Shown here: positions 17,171 to 25,855 of the stretch, in pieces
How the letters are laid out: each line of letters begins with the position of its first letter
Position numbering within the stretch: position 1 is the first letter of the stretch
Assembly: GCA_029261815.1 (NCBI GenBank)
Contig: JAJDAQ010000137.1
Coordinates: 1-64,000, forward strand
Direction of reading: 5' to 3'
Length of the DNA stretch: 64,000 bases
From: Deltaproteobacteria bacterium
GTDB taxonomy: Bacteria > Myxococcota_A > UBA9160 > UBA6930
Translations under genes and position numbers: made by a program
Notes under the pieces: generated by a model
Database searches by the model: none
What the model saw: the letters and a program-made list of their open reading frames with translations, nothing else
Told to the model about the DNA's origin: nothing

Positions 17171-18124
17171 ATGTCCGAAGAGCCGGCCCAACAGACCACT
17201 CGCGGTCGCTGGCTGCTCCTCCTTCGCGTCGCCATCACCGTCGGCATCTTTGCGTTGCTCTTCTCGTGGCTCCCGATGCGCGACGTCTGGGCCGCGATGA
17301 CGCGAACCGGCTTTACGGTCTGGTTCGCCGTGATCCTCGCATTCGGCGCGGGGCACGCGGTCGCCGCGTTGAAGTGGCGCGGTCTGTTGAGAGCGGCCGG
17401 AATCAGCCCCGGCATTCTCGACACGATCCGGGCACACGGGGCCGGCCTCTTCGCCAACATCTGGCTGCCCTCGATCGTGGGCGGCGACGTGATCCGCGCC
17501 AGCTGGATCGCGCGACGGCACGGGCTCGCGGTGCCGGCCGTCGCCGGCATGGTGGATCGGATCCTCGATCTGCTTGCTCTGGTCATCCTTGCAGCGACAG
17601 GTTCCCTGCTCATCGGCGATGTCGAGCGTGACGTCACTGGCCTGTTGCGCGGCGCGGCCGTGGTTCTTGCGGTCGGAATCCTCGGCGGGATCGCCGTCCT
17701 GCGCTGGCTGCAGCCACACCACATTCCGGCGGTCGTTCGCGGGCCGGCCACGAAGATCCTCGAGGTCGCGGACGCCCTGTTCCAGCAACCCGCCGCCGCT
17801 GCCCGCGCGCTCACCCTCTCGCTCTCCGTGCAGTTCCTGTTCGTCTGTCTGAATGCGGCACTCGGGGCCGCCATCGGCATCGAGCTGTCGCTCGCCGTGT
17901 GGTTGCTCGTGTGGCCGCTCGCCAAGATCGTGGCGCTTGCGCCGGTCAGCCTGGGCGGACTCGGTGTGCGCGAAGCGGCGCTCGCGGGCCTGCTCGCCCC
18001 CTTCGCCGTCGAGGGATCGCTCGCGGTCGCTCAAGCACTGGTCTGGCAAAGCGTCCTGTTTGCATTCGGACTGGTCGCCGGCGCTTCCACGATACTGGTT
18101 CCCGGCAAGCCGCCGTCGGACTAG
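17171..18124 (+). CDS. Lysylphosphatidylglycerol synthase TM-region family protein (flippase-like)
   Basis: 317 residues with about eight hydrophobic spans. ANIWLPSIVGGDVIRASWIAR near residue 95 (read as two pieces, ANIWLPSIVGGDVIR and ASWIAR) and APVSLGGLGVREAALAGLL near residue 260 are the two signatures of the LPG_synthase_TM/UPF0104 family, which includes AglD and the MprF flippase half. Members often accompany polyprenyl-sugar pathways and may move glycolipids across the membrane. Last gene of the plus glycan operon; its stop shares a CTAG with the convergent MFS gene. Confidence 0.85.
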   Translation: MSEEPAQQTTRGRWLLLLRVAITVGIFALLFSWLPMRDVWAAMTRTGFTVWFAVILAFGAGHAVAALKWRGLLRAAGISPGILDTIRAHGAGLFANIWLPSIVGGDVIRASWIARRHGLAVPAVAGMVDRILDLLALVILAATGSLLIGDVERDVTGLLRGAAVVLAVGILGGIAVLRWLQPHHIPAVVRGPATKILEVADALFQQPAAAARALTLSLSVQFLFVCLNAALGAAIGIELSLAVWLLVWPLAKIVALAPVSLGGLGVREAALAGLLAPFAVEGSLAVAQALVWQSVLFAFGLVAGASTILVPGKPPSD

Positions 18125-19260
18125 CGACGCGTCGCCGCGAGGATCCCGAGAGACCCGACGCCCACGGCGACGATCGCCCACGACACGTCCGACGCTTCGC
18201 CGATCAGACCGGCGCCCCATGGAAAGACGACGCCACCGAGGGAGCCTGCGCCGACCACCCAGCCCGTGGCAGTGCCCCGTGCATGCGAGAAGCGGGTGCT
18301 GGTACGCGCGACGAGGATCGGGAACACGGGGCCCAGCAAGAGACCGACGGCGGCGGCCCAGACGGCAGCAACCGAACCGGCAACCGGAGCGATGACCAAC
18401 AAGCTGACGGCGCCCAGCGTGCCCGCACCCAGCACGCGACGCTCGGGTGCCCCGCGCCACAGCGCAAAGCCGATTCGCGAAACGAACAGACCTGCCCAGA
18501 GGGCGCTGATCGAAACCGCACCCTCCTGGGCGTTGCCGCCCGCGGCGGCTACGAACGGCGGGAGAAACACGGTCAGCGCGGACTCCATGCCCACATAGGC
18601 CGCGGACGCGATCGCGTACGGAAGGAGACCCGGCCAGAGGGCGGAATCCGCTACCGAGGCGACACGAGCCCTTCGGGGTTGCGGCATCGGATGCGTGGCC
18701 CCGGCAATCGCGACTGCGAACGCGGCGAAGCCCACACCGATCCACGCGCCACGCCACCCGACGGCGTCGATCCCGACAGCCAATCCCATCGCACCCAATG
18801 CGGCGCCCGCCGTCGCGGCCGAGTGCGCCACCGCGAGCCGCGACGCCGCTCGCTCGGGGTCCCGCTCCGGAATAATCGTATTCATCACGGTCTCGAAGCC
18901 GCCGGCACCCACGCCTAACGCCACCAACGCGACGAACACGGCGATCACCCCACCCAGGGCCGGCACACCGATGACCGAGAGCGCGGCGACGATGGCGGCC
19001 GCACAGAAGAACGGCCGGCGCGGTAACCGGTCCACCAACGGACCCGAAGCGACAACGCCGAACCCCAGCCCGAGCGAAAGGCAGGAGGCCAACGCACCCG
19101 ACGCCGCGAGCCCCAGCCCGAGCTCCGCAGCAAGCGCGGGCTGACTGGCGCCGGGAAGAACGAGCGCCACGCCGAACACGAAGAATGTGAACCAAGCGAG
19201 CACCGGAAGCGGCAGCGCGGAACTCCTTCCCTGTTTTTCGAGCCGCAGTGTAACCTCCAT
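18121..19260 (-). CDS. MFS transporter
   Basis: 379 residues, about twelve hydrophobic spans with the usual gap in the middle near residue 190 (HPMPQPRRARV). The loop between spans 2 and 3 has GPLVDRLPRRPFF, the MFS A-motif region (G-x-L-x-D-R-x-x-R-R). Solute unknown; no close functional neighbour is on this strand. The start at 19260 is the first ATG before a hydrophobic protein; further upstream text is unlike protein. The first 38 bases to the divergent Rieske gene leave little room for promoters. Confidence 0.8.
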   Translation of the reverse strand: MEVTLRLEKQGRSSALPLPVLAWFTFFVFGVALVLPGASQPALAAELGLGLAASGALASCLSLGLGFGVVASGPLVDRLPRRPFFCAAAIVAALSVIGVPALGGVIAVFVALVALGVGAGGFETVMNTIIPERDPERAASRLAVAHSAATAGAALGAMGLAVGIDAVGWRGAWIGVGFAAFAVAIAGATHPMPQPRRARVASVADSALWPGLLPYAIASAAYVGMESALTVFLPPFVAAAGGNAQEGAVSISALWAGLFVSRIGFALWRGAPERRVLGAGTLGAVSLLVIAPVAGSVAAVWAAAVGLLLGPVFPILVARTSTRFSHARGTATGWVVGAGSLGGVVFPWGAGLIGEASDVSWAIVAVGVGSLGILAATRR

Positions 19261-19297
19261 CGTTGGCCGGCATCGAAGCCGTCCAAAGGAGAAGCGA

Positions 19298-20929
19298 ATG
19301 CAGCCCGAACGCATCGCCGATTGGAACGCGCTTCAAGCCCTGAGGCCCGTCCACGCATTGGTCTCGGCCGTCGACCTGGTCATTGTCCGCTGGGAGGACG
19401 CCGAACAGGTCTCCGTTCTCTATGGCCGTTGCCTGCACCGTGGTGCGCTCCTGTCCGACGGCCACGTCCGCGGCAAGAACCTCGTGTGCGGCCTTCACGA
19501 CTGGGACTACTGCTACCGCACCGGCATCAGTGCCTACGCGAACAACGAGAAATTGAAGCGCTTCGACGCCTGGGTCGAAGACGGCGGCGTCTGGGTGGAC
19601 CGCGACGAGATCGAGGCCTGGGAGCTGGAACACCCGCAGCCTTTCGATCGGGACGCTTATCAAGGCAAGTACGCCGACCCCCATGGCACGCCGGACGAGC
19701 CCTACAACGGCTGGATCCAGGAGATGGGCAAGAACGGCCTCGACGAAGTCGGGCACCACGGGCGCATGAACGCGATGGGCGTCCCGCGCCAACAACTCCC
19801 CCAATGGGAGGAGCTTCAGCTGCTGACGGCACAACTCCACAAGGTGCCGCTGCTCGACGAGGAGTCGGTGGGCTCAGAAGTCGTGATCGGACCCGAAACC
19901 AAACGCCCGTTGGTGCTCGATCGCCCGCTGTTCGTGTCCGACATGAGCTTTGGCGCACTCTCCTTCGAGTCCAAGGTGGCGCTCGCGCGGGGTGCAGAAG
20001 CCGCCGGTACCGCGATCTGCTCTGGCGAAGGCGGGATGCTGCCCGAAGAACAGGCCGAGTGTTCGCGGTACTTCTACGAACTCGCCTCGGCGCGCTTCGG
20101 CTTCCACTTCGATTTGCTCGAGCGGGTCCAGGCCTTCCACTTCAAGGGTGGTCAGGGCGCGAAGACCGGCACTGGTGGCCACCTGCCGGGCGAGAAGGTC
20201 CAGGGCAAGATCGCCGAGGTCCGGGGTCTCGAGCCCGGCCAGGCCGCAATCTCACCGTCGCGGTTTCCCGACTGGGACACCGTGGCCGACTTCAAGCGCT
20301 TCGCCGATCAGGTCCGGGAGGCCACTGGCGGGATTCCGATCGGGTTCAAGTTGTCTGCCCAGCACGTCGAACGCGACCTCGATGCCGCCCTGGAGGTAGG
20401 CTGCGACTACGTCATTCTCGATGGCCGAGGCGGAGGAACGGGCGCCGCTCCCCTCCTGTTCCGCAACAACATCAGTCTGCCGACCATCCCCGCCCTCGCC
20501 CGCGCACGCCGGCATCTCGATGCCCGAGGTCGCGGTGACGTTTCATTGATCATTACCGGGGGCCTGCGGGTTCCATCGGACTTCGTGAAGGCCATGGCGT
20601 TGGGCGCGGACGCGATCGCACTGTCGAATTCGGCGCTCCAAGCGATCGGCTGCCTCGGCATGCGTGCGTGTCACACCAACAACTGCCCCGTCGGAATCGC
20701 GACGCAGAAGGAAGAGCTTCGCGCCCGCCTCGATATCGCAATCGCGGCGAAGCGCCTGGAGCGCTTCCTGGTTTCGGCCACCGAGCTGATGAAGGTATTG
20801 GCGCGCGCATGCGGTCATCGTCACTTGCGCGACTTCTCGCCGGACGACCTCACCACCTGGAAGTCCGAGATGGCTGCGCTATCCGGCGTGGCCTTTGCCG
20901 GGGCGTCCGACCCTTGCGACGGGTCCTAG
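19298..20929 (+). CDS. Rieske-glutamate synthase (GltS) fusion protein
   Basis: 543 residues. The N-terminal 115 residues are a Rieske 2Fe-2S domain: CLH at 45-47 and CGLH at 64-67. From about residue 170 it is an FMN-binding glutamate synthase domain: SFGALSFESKVALARGAE, GQGAKTGTGGHLPG, DGRGGGTGAAPL and CHTNNCPVGIATQ, the 3Fe-4S cysteine stretch. The glutaminase domain of true GltB is absent, so it belongs to the GltS-like oxidoreductases of unclear substrate, here with a built-in Rieske electron carrier. AAAGGAG lies seven bases before the ATG. Confidence 0.85.
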   Translation: MQPERIADWNALQALRPVHALVSAVDLVIVRWEDAEQVSVLYGRCLHRGALLSDGHVRGKNLVCGLHDWDYCYRTGISAYANNEKLKRFDAWVEDGGVWVDRDEIEAWELEHPQPFDRDAYQGKYADPHGTPDEPYNGWIQEMGKNGLDEVGHHGRMNAMGVPRQQLPQWEELQLLTAQLHKVPLLDEESVGSEVVIGPETKRPLVLDRPLFVSDMSFGALSFESKVALARGAEAAGTAICSGEGGMLPEEQAECSRYFYELASARFGFHFDLLERVQAFHFKGGQGAKTGTGGHLPGEKVQGKIAEVRGLEPGQAAISPSRFPDWDTVADFKRFADQVREATGGIPIGFKLSAQHVERDLDAALEVGCDYVILDGRGGGTGAAPLLFRNNISLPTIPALARARRHLDARGRGDVSLIITGGLRVPSDFVKAMALGADAIALSNSALQAIGCLGMRACHTNNCPVGIATQKEELRARLDIAIAAKRLERFLVSATELMKVLARACGHRHLRDFSPDDLTTWKSEMAALSGVAFAGASDPCDGS

Positions 20930-20936
20930 AAAGACG

Positions 20937-22325
20937 TTAGGCGTCGGAGTCGAGTCGTAGATGAAAGGACTTCGGTCGCGTCAGCGCCTCGAAGCCCAGG
21001 GGCGAGAGCGTGCAGCCACGCCCCGAGTCCTTGACGCCGGTCCACGCCAATGACGGGTCCAGGTAGTCGCAACGGTTCATGAACCAGGTACCGGTTTCGA
21101 CCTGATCGCCGAGGGCCATGGCGACGTCGACATCGCGGGTCCAGATCGACGCGGTCAGCCCGAAATCGCTGTCATTCATGCGATTGACCGCTTCGTCGTC
21201 ATCGTCCACTGACGCGATCCCCACGACGGGGCCAAAGCTCTCTTCGTACATGACGCGCATGCCGTGGGTGACGTCCGCGAGAACCTGAGGAGCGAGGTAT
21301 GGCGTTCCGGGCGCATCGGCCGCGAAACCGGCCGGATCCACCAACGCGCGGGCGCCGCGCCCGACGGCTTCGGCCACCTGTTCGCGGACGAAGTCCGCAG
21401 CGGCGGTCCGAACGCAGGGGCCGAGCGTCGTCTCGGGATCCGTCGGATCCCCCAACCGGTAGTCCGCGACGGCGGCCGCATAGGCGTCCGTGAAATCCGC
21501 CGCGATGTCGCGATGGACGTAGATGCGTTCGATTCCACAGCAAGACTGGCCGGCGTTGAAGAAGGCACCGTCGACGAGACTCTCCACCGCGAAGGACAGG
21601 TCGGCGTCTGCGCGGACGTAGGCCGGGTCCTTGCCGCCGAGTTCGAGTCCGGTGGAGATGAACTTGCTCGCGGCCGCTTCGACCACGGCACGACCGCCTT
21701 CGACCGAGCCCGTGAAGGCAACGAAGTCGACCTCTCGGCTCGCGATCATCCGCGCCGAATCGGCGTGGGTGCAGTGGACGATCTGGAAGATCCCCCGAGG
21801 CAACCCGGCCGCCGCGAAGGCCTCGGCGAATCTTTCCGCCGCCAGCGGCGTCTGACCACTGTGCTTCAAGATCACTGCGTTCCCGGCCAGCAGCGCGGGC
21901 ACGACCGTGTTGACCGCCGTCAGGTACGGATAGTTCCAGGGCGCCATCACCAGCACGGTCCCCAGCGCCTCTCGGCGTATGAAGCGTGCGAAGCCCGCTC
22001 GGGGCTCGGTATCGAGGTCGGCCAGCGCCTCGGGCGCGATCTCGATCATGTGACGCGCACGTTCCTCGAACCCGCGAACCTCGCCCGGGCTGTGGGCGAT
22101 CGGACGCCCCATCTGCCAGGTGATTTCTTCGGCGATGGCATCCCCGTTCGCGACGAACGCGTCGACCGCGGCGCTGCAGTACGCGGCGCGTTCCGCGACC
22201 GGGCGACGTGCCCAGGCGGGCTGGGCGCCTTCGGCCGCCGCCAGGACGGCCGCAATGCGGCGCTCGTCCGAGAGCGGGCGCTCACAATAGACCTGACCAT
22301 CGACGGGAGATACGGTTCGAAGCAT
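20937..22325 (-). CDS. Aldehyde dehydrogenase family protein
   Basis: 462 residues. Landmarks of the NAD(P)-dependent ALDH superfamily: APWNYPYL at about 128-135, FTGSVEGG near 204, the general base in LELGGK (Glu228) and the nucleophile in FFNAGQSC (Cys262). Length is close to succinate-semialdehyde-type enzymes. Substrate unknown. ATG at 22325 chosen because it begins a normal N-terminus (LRTVSPVDGQ); a GTG at 22400 in the same frame is possible. Convergent with the Rieske-GltS gene, seven bases apart. Confidence 0.85.
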   Translation of the reverse strand: MLRTVSPVDGQVYCERPLSDERRIAAVLAAAEGAQPAWARRPVAERAAYCSAAVDAFVANGDAIAEEITWQMGRPIAHSPGEVRGFEERARHMIEIAPEALADLDTEPRAGFARFIRREALGTVLVMAPWNYPYLTAVNTVVPALLAGNAVILKHSGQTPLAAERFAEAFAAAGLPRGIFQIVHCTHADSARMIASREVDFVAFTGSVEGGRAVVEAAASKFISTGLELGGKDPAYVRADADLSFAVESLVDGAFFNAGQSCCGIERIYVHRDIAADFTDAYAAAVADYRLGDPTDPETTLGPCVRTAAADFVREQVAEAVGRGARALVDPAGFAADAPGTPYLAPQVLADVTHGMRVMYEESFGPVVGIASVDDDDEAVNRMNDSDFGLTASIWTRDVDVAMALGDQVETGTWFMNRCDYLDPSLAWTGVKDSGRGCTLSPLGFEALTRPKSFHLRLDSDA

Positions 22326-22425
22326 CGCGGGAGCGTCGCGCCGCGCACCGGCCGGGTCAACGCGTTTCCGGGCGCCCGCTACGCTCGAAGGGTCACTCAC
22401 CGCGTATCCCCAGGGAGTCCATGAC

Positions 22426-23901
22426 ATGAAGATCCGCCATGACGCCGCCGTCTTGCTCCTCGCGACCGCATTTGCGGCCGCGGGTTGCGCCACGACCACC
22501 AACCCGGTCACGGGCGAACGCGAGCTGCAGGGCATGTCGACGCAGCAGGAAATCGCGGTCGGCCAGAAGGCGGCCCAACAGGTCGCTTCCGAGATGGGTC
22601 TTGTGGAAGACCCCGCATTGCGCGCCTACGTCCGCGACCTGGGATCGCGACTCGCGCCCTACTCGCCTCGAAAGGACGTCCCGTTCACGTTCGATGTCGT
22701 GCAGATGAAGGAGCCCAACGCCTTCGCGCTTCCGGGTGGACACATCTACGTCTCGCGCGGACTCCTGGCCATCGCGAACTCGGAAGCCGAACTCGCCGGC
22801 GTCCTCGGCCACGAGATCGGCCATGTCGCAGCGCGCCACCACGCGCAACGTCAGACGCGAGGACAAGCCGTGGGCGTCGCCACCGTGCTCGGGACCCTGG
22901 CGGCAGCCGTTCTCGGCGGAGAGCAGGCCGCCCAGGCGGTCAACCAGCTCGGCCAGGTCGCGGGAAGCGGCCTGATCGCCAGCTACGGCCGCGACCAGGA
23001 GCGCCAGAGCGACGATGTCGGCCAACGAATCGCCGCGCAGGCGGGATATGACCCGGCCGCGATCGGAGATTTCCTCGAGACGCTCGGCCGCGCCACCACC
23101 CTGGAGACCGGCCAGGAACGCCAGCCCAGCTTCTTCGACTCGCACCCGAGCACGCCCGAACGGGTTCGGGATACCCGCACACGCGCCGCGTCCTTGTCGG
23201 CAACGGCGTCGCGACCGATTGCGGGCTCCCGCCGCGCCTTCGTCCAACGCCTTGCCGGTTTGCGGGTCGGCGACGACCCCGCCCAGGGAGTCTTCAATGG
23301 CTCGCGCTTCTTGCACCCGGATCTGGGCTTCGCGCTCGCCTTCCCGAACGGCTGGAAGACGGTCAACTCTCCCCAGCTCGTTGGCGCCCAACATCCGGAA
23401 GGGCTCGCCGCGGTCAAACTGCAGGGGCAGGGCCAGGGGACCGACCTCCGCGCCGCGGCGTCCGAGTTCGCAACCGCGGCCAAGGTCTCGCTGGAACAGC
23501 CGGAGTCGATCTCGATTTCCGGTCTCCCGGCGTTCCGGGCCTATGCGACCGCCTCGAATGGAAACATCGCGCAGTTCACCTGGGTCTCGCTCCAAGGGAC
23601 GATCTACCGAATCGAAGGGATCGCCGCTGGCCAGAACTATCCCAGCCAGAAGACGACACTCGACCGCGCGGCCCGCAGCTTCCGGTCGATCACGACGTCT
23701 GAGAAGAACAGCCTGCGCGAACAGGTCCTGGAAATCGTGAGCGCTCGCGCAGGCGAAACCCTGGTCGCCCTCGGTCGCCGGACCGGAAACAAATGGACGC
23801 CTCAGGAGACGGCGGTGGCGAATGGCGTCCCGCTCGATGTGCGGTTTTCGAGCGGCTTCGCGGTCAAGATCGCCAAGGAGCGCGCGTACCGCGGACGCTG
23901 A
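22426..23901 (+). CDS. M48 family zinc metalloprotease lipoprotein
   Basis: 491 residues. A lipoprotein signal ends AFAAAGC (Cys21). The HEIGH zinc motif lies at 129-133 and the third ligand probably in GRDQERQSDDVG, the E-x-x-(A/S)-D element of M48 proteases such as BepA and LoiP. After the protease domain (to about 260) there is a second domain with a FAFPNGW-like segment (LGFALAFPNGWKTV) resembling a PsbP/DUF-type fold. It probably acts in the periplasm on misassembled envelope proteins. Divergent from the aldehyde dehydrogenase gene. Confidence 0.85.
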   Translation: MKIRHDAAVLLLATAFAAAGCATTTNPVTGERELQGMSTQQEIAVGQKAAQQVASEMGLVEDPALRAYVRDLGSRLAPYSPRKDVPFTFDVVQMKEPNAFALPGGHIYVSRGLLAIANSEAELAGVLGHEIGHVAARHHAQRQTRGQAVGVATVLGTLAAAVLGGEQAAQAVNQLGQVAGSGLIASYGRDQERQSDDVGQRIAAQAGYDPAAIGDFLETLGRATTLETGQERQPSFFDSHPSTPERVRDTRTRAASLSATASRPIAGSRRAFVQRLAGLRVGDDPAQGVFNGSRFLHPDLGFALAFPNGWKTVNSPQLVGAQHPEGLAAVKLQGQGQGTDLRAAASEFATAAKVSLEQPESISISGLPAFRAYATASNGNIAQFTWVSLQGTIYRIEGIAAGQNYPSQKTTLDRAARSFRSITTSEKNSLREQVLEIVSARAGETLVALGRRTGNKWTPQETAVANGVPLDVRFSSGFAVKIAKERAYRGR

Positions 23902-23949
23902 AGCCCACGAAGCCTCGGGATGCCGTTATGATCCGGCGCGGAGGTCTCC

Positions 23950-25809
23950 ATGCTCAAGCGTTCTGTTTCGGTTCTCGTGGTCGCCACAGCACTTTCGATC
24001 GGCTGCATCTCTTCACCGATCGCTCCGCCGACAGACAGTGCCGAGCTGGTTCCGGGGAGTCAGCGCGAGACATCGCTCGGGTCCGTCACTGGGACCGCCG
24101 GACGCTATGGCGGGCACGTGTGGCGAGGCCTCCCATTCGCGAAACCCCCGGTCGGCGACCTGCGCTGGCGTGCCCCCCAGGCGCCCGAAGCGTGGGGCCA
24201 CCTCGACGCGACGGCATTCCCGAATTTCTGCCCCCAATTCGCGAGCGCGTTCGGTGGAATCAGCGACGCCCCAGCCGGCTCCCTCGTTGGCAGCGAGGAT
24301 TGCCTGGGCTTGAACGTCTATGCGCCCGCATTCGCGACCGACTCGGTTCCTGCGGATAACGACCGACTCCCCGTGATGGTGTGGATCCACGGCGGTGGAA
24401 ACACGATCGGAACGTCGAGCTTCTACGACGGGAGTCGGCTCGCCAGCGAACAGAACGTGATCGTCGTCAGCGTGCACTATCGACTGGGCGTCCTTGGGTG
24501 GCTGCGCCACCCGAAACTCAACGCCGGGGAGAACGCGATCGAGCGCTCGGGAAACTTTGGAACGCTCGATCTGGTGCGGTCTCTCGAATGGGTGCGAGAA
24601 CACATCGGCGCTTTTGGCGGCGACCCTGGAAACGTCACGATCTTCGGCGAATCTGCGGGCGGACATAACGTCTTCACCCTACTGGCATCTCCGATGGCGC
24701 GTGGCCTCTTCCATCGCGCGATCGTGCAGAGCGGCGGCTCCTGGGAGGACACGCCCGAACAGGCCGAGAACCTGATCGACGACGAGAAGCCGGGCGATCG
24801 CTTCAGTTCAGGCGAGTTGCTGTTGCACTTCCTGGAGTCGCGCGGTGACGCATCCGACCGGGAGAGTGCCAAGGCCGCGCTCTCCGCGCTCTCGGCCGAA
24901 GAGGCTTCCGCTCTGCTTCGCGGGCTCTCGCTCGAAGATCTGTTTTCCGTCTATGCGAACGGCGGAATCGGCATGTACCGATCGCCGCGCGTCTTCCTCG
25001 ACGGCACGGTGCTCCCGGCCGAGCAGATCGCGAACAGCCTCGACGACCCGACGCGCACCGCCCAGGTCCCGGTCCTTCTCGGCTCCAATCACGACGAGGA
25101 GAAGCTCTTCAGCCTCTTCGACGACGACTACACCGACCGGTATTTCGAGATCATCCCGGTATTCCACGACAAGCACGCCTTCCAACGCGACACGAATCGC
25201 AGCAGCCGCTCGTGGAAGCTCTCGGGCGTCGACTACCCCGCAAGCCAACTCCACAAGACCCTGGCGGGAAAGATCTTCACCTACCGCTGGGACTGGGATG
25301 AAGAGCCGACACTCCTTTGGGTCGATCTCGGCGAGATCCTGGGCGCCGCGCATGGCTTCGAGATCCCGTTCGTGTTCGGTCACTTCGACCTCGGGCCGCT
25401 CGGCAATATCGCGTTCTCGAAGGAAAACGAGACCGGACGAGAAGCGCTTTCGGCCGCGATGCGCAGCTATTGGGCCGCCTTCGCCCGGGACGGAGAACCG
25501 GGCCGTGGCGATGGCCGCTACCCGGAATGGACCGCCTGGAGCCCTGAAGGCGACCGCGACATGCTGCTCGACACCGACGCCGGCGGCGGGCTCCGGATGA
25601 CGGCGGCCTTCGAGACCGCGGACTCCCTCGCTGAAGAGATCGTGGCCGACCCGACCTACGAAGAGGATGCCCAACGTTGCCTGGCCCTCGCGATCCACGC
25701 GGACGAGACCCGCGCCTGGTTTGGAGAGGCCGGCTACAAACGCGCCGGTGGTGGCCATTGCCAGTCCTTCGAGATGAAGGCCCTGCTCGACTCCCACTGG
25801 GGCTCTTGA
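23950..25809 (+). CDS. Type B carboxylesterase, lipoprotein
   Basis: 619 residues. A lipobox ALSIGC (Cys19) predicts membrane anchoring. WRGLPFAKPPVGDLRW near 58-73, EDCLGLNVYAP near 116-126, oxyanion HGGG at 147-150 and the nucleophile elbow GESAGG (Ser235) are textbook carboxylesterase/cholinesterase family features; a C-terminal HGFEIPFVFG segment carries the catalytic His. A TATGAT box at 23927-23932 and GGAGG eight bases before the ATG suggest its own promoter. Likely hydrolyses extracellular or periplasmic esters. Confidence 0.9.
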   Translation: MLKRSVSVLVVATALSIGCISSPIAPPTDSAELVPGSQRETSLGSVTGTAGRYGGHVWRGLPFAKPPVGDLRWRAPQAPEAWGHLDATAFPNFCPQFASAFGGISDAPAGSLVGSEDCLGLNVYAPAFATDSVPADNDRLPVMVWIHGGGNTIGTSSFYDGSRLASEQNVIVVSVHYRLGVLGWLRHPKLNAGENAIERSGNFGTLDLVRSLEWVREHIGAFGGDPGNVTIFGESAGGHNVFTLLASPMARGLFHRAIVQSGGSWEDTPEQAENLIDDEKPGDRFSSGELLLHFLESRGDASDRESAKAALSALSAEEASALLRGLSLEDLFSVYANGGIGMYRSPRVFLDGTVLPAEQIANSLDDPTRTAQVPVLLGSNHDEEKLFSLFDDDYTDRYFEIIPVFHDKHAFQRDTNRSSRSWKLSGVDYPASQLHKTLAGKIFTYRWDWDEEPTLLWVDLGEILGAAHGFEIPFVFGHFDLGPLGNIAFSKENETGREALSAAMRSYWAAFARDGEPGRGDGRYPEWTAWSPEGDRDMLLDTDAGGGLRMTAAFETADSLAEEIVADPTYEEDAQRCLALAIHADETRAWFGEAGYKRAGGGHCQSFEMKALLDSHWGS

Positions 25810-25855
25810 TTCGTCATCCTCCCGCCCACCCGGAGTCCCGGGGAGGAGGTTCGGG

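Noticed and set aside
17009-19840. Very long open frame on the minus strand (over 900 codons) under the flippase-like, MFS and Rieske-GltS genes
   Set aside because: It runs antisense through the plus-strand flippase-like and Rieske-GltS genes and in another frame of the MFS gene, all of which have clear motifs. Its composition is that of an antisense or frame-shifted shadow in GC-rich DNA.
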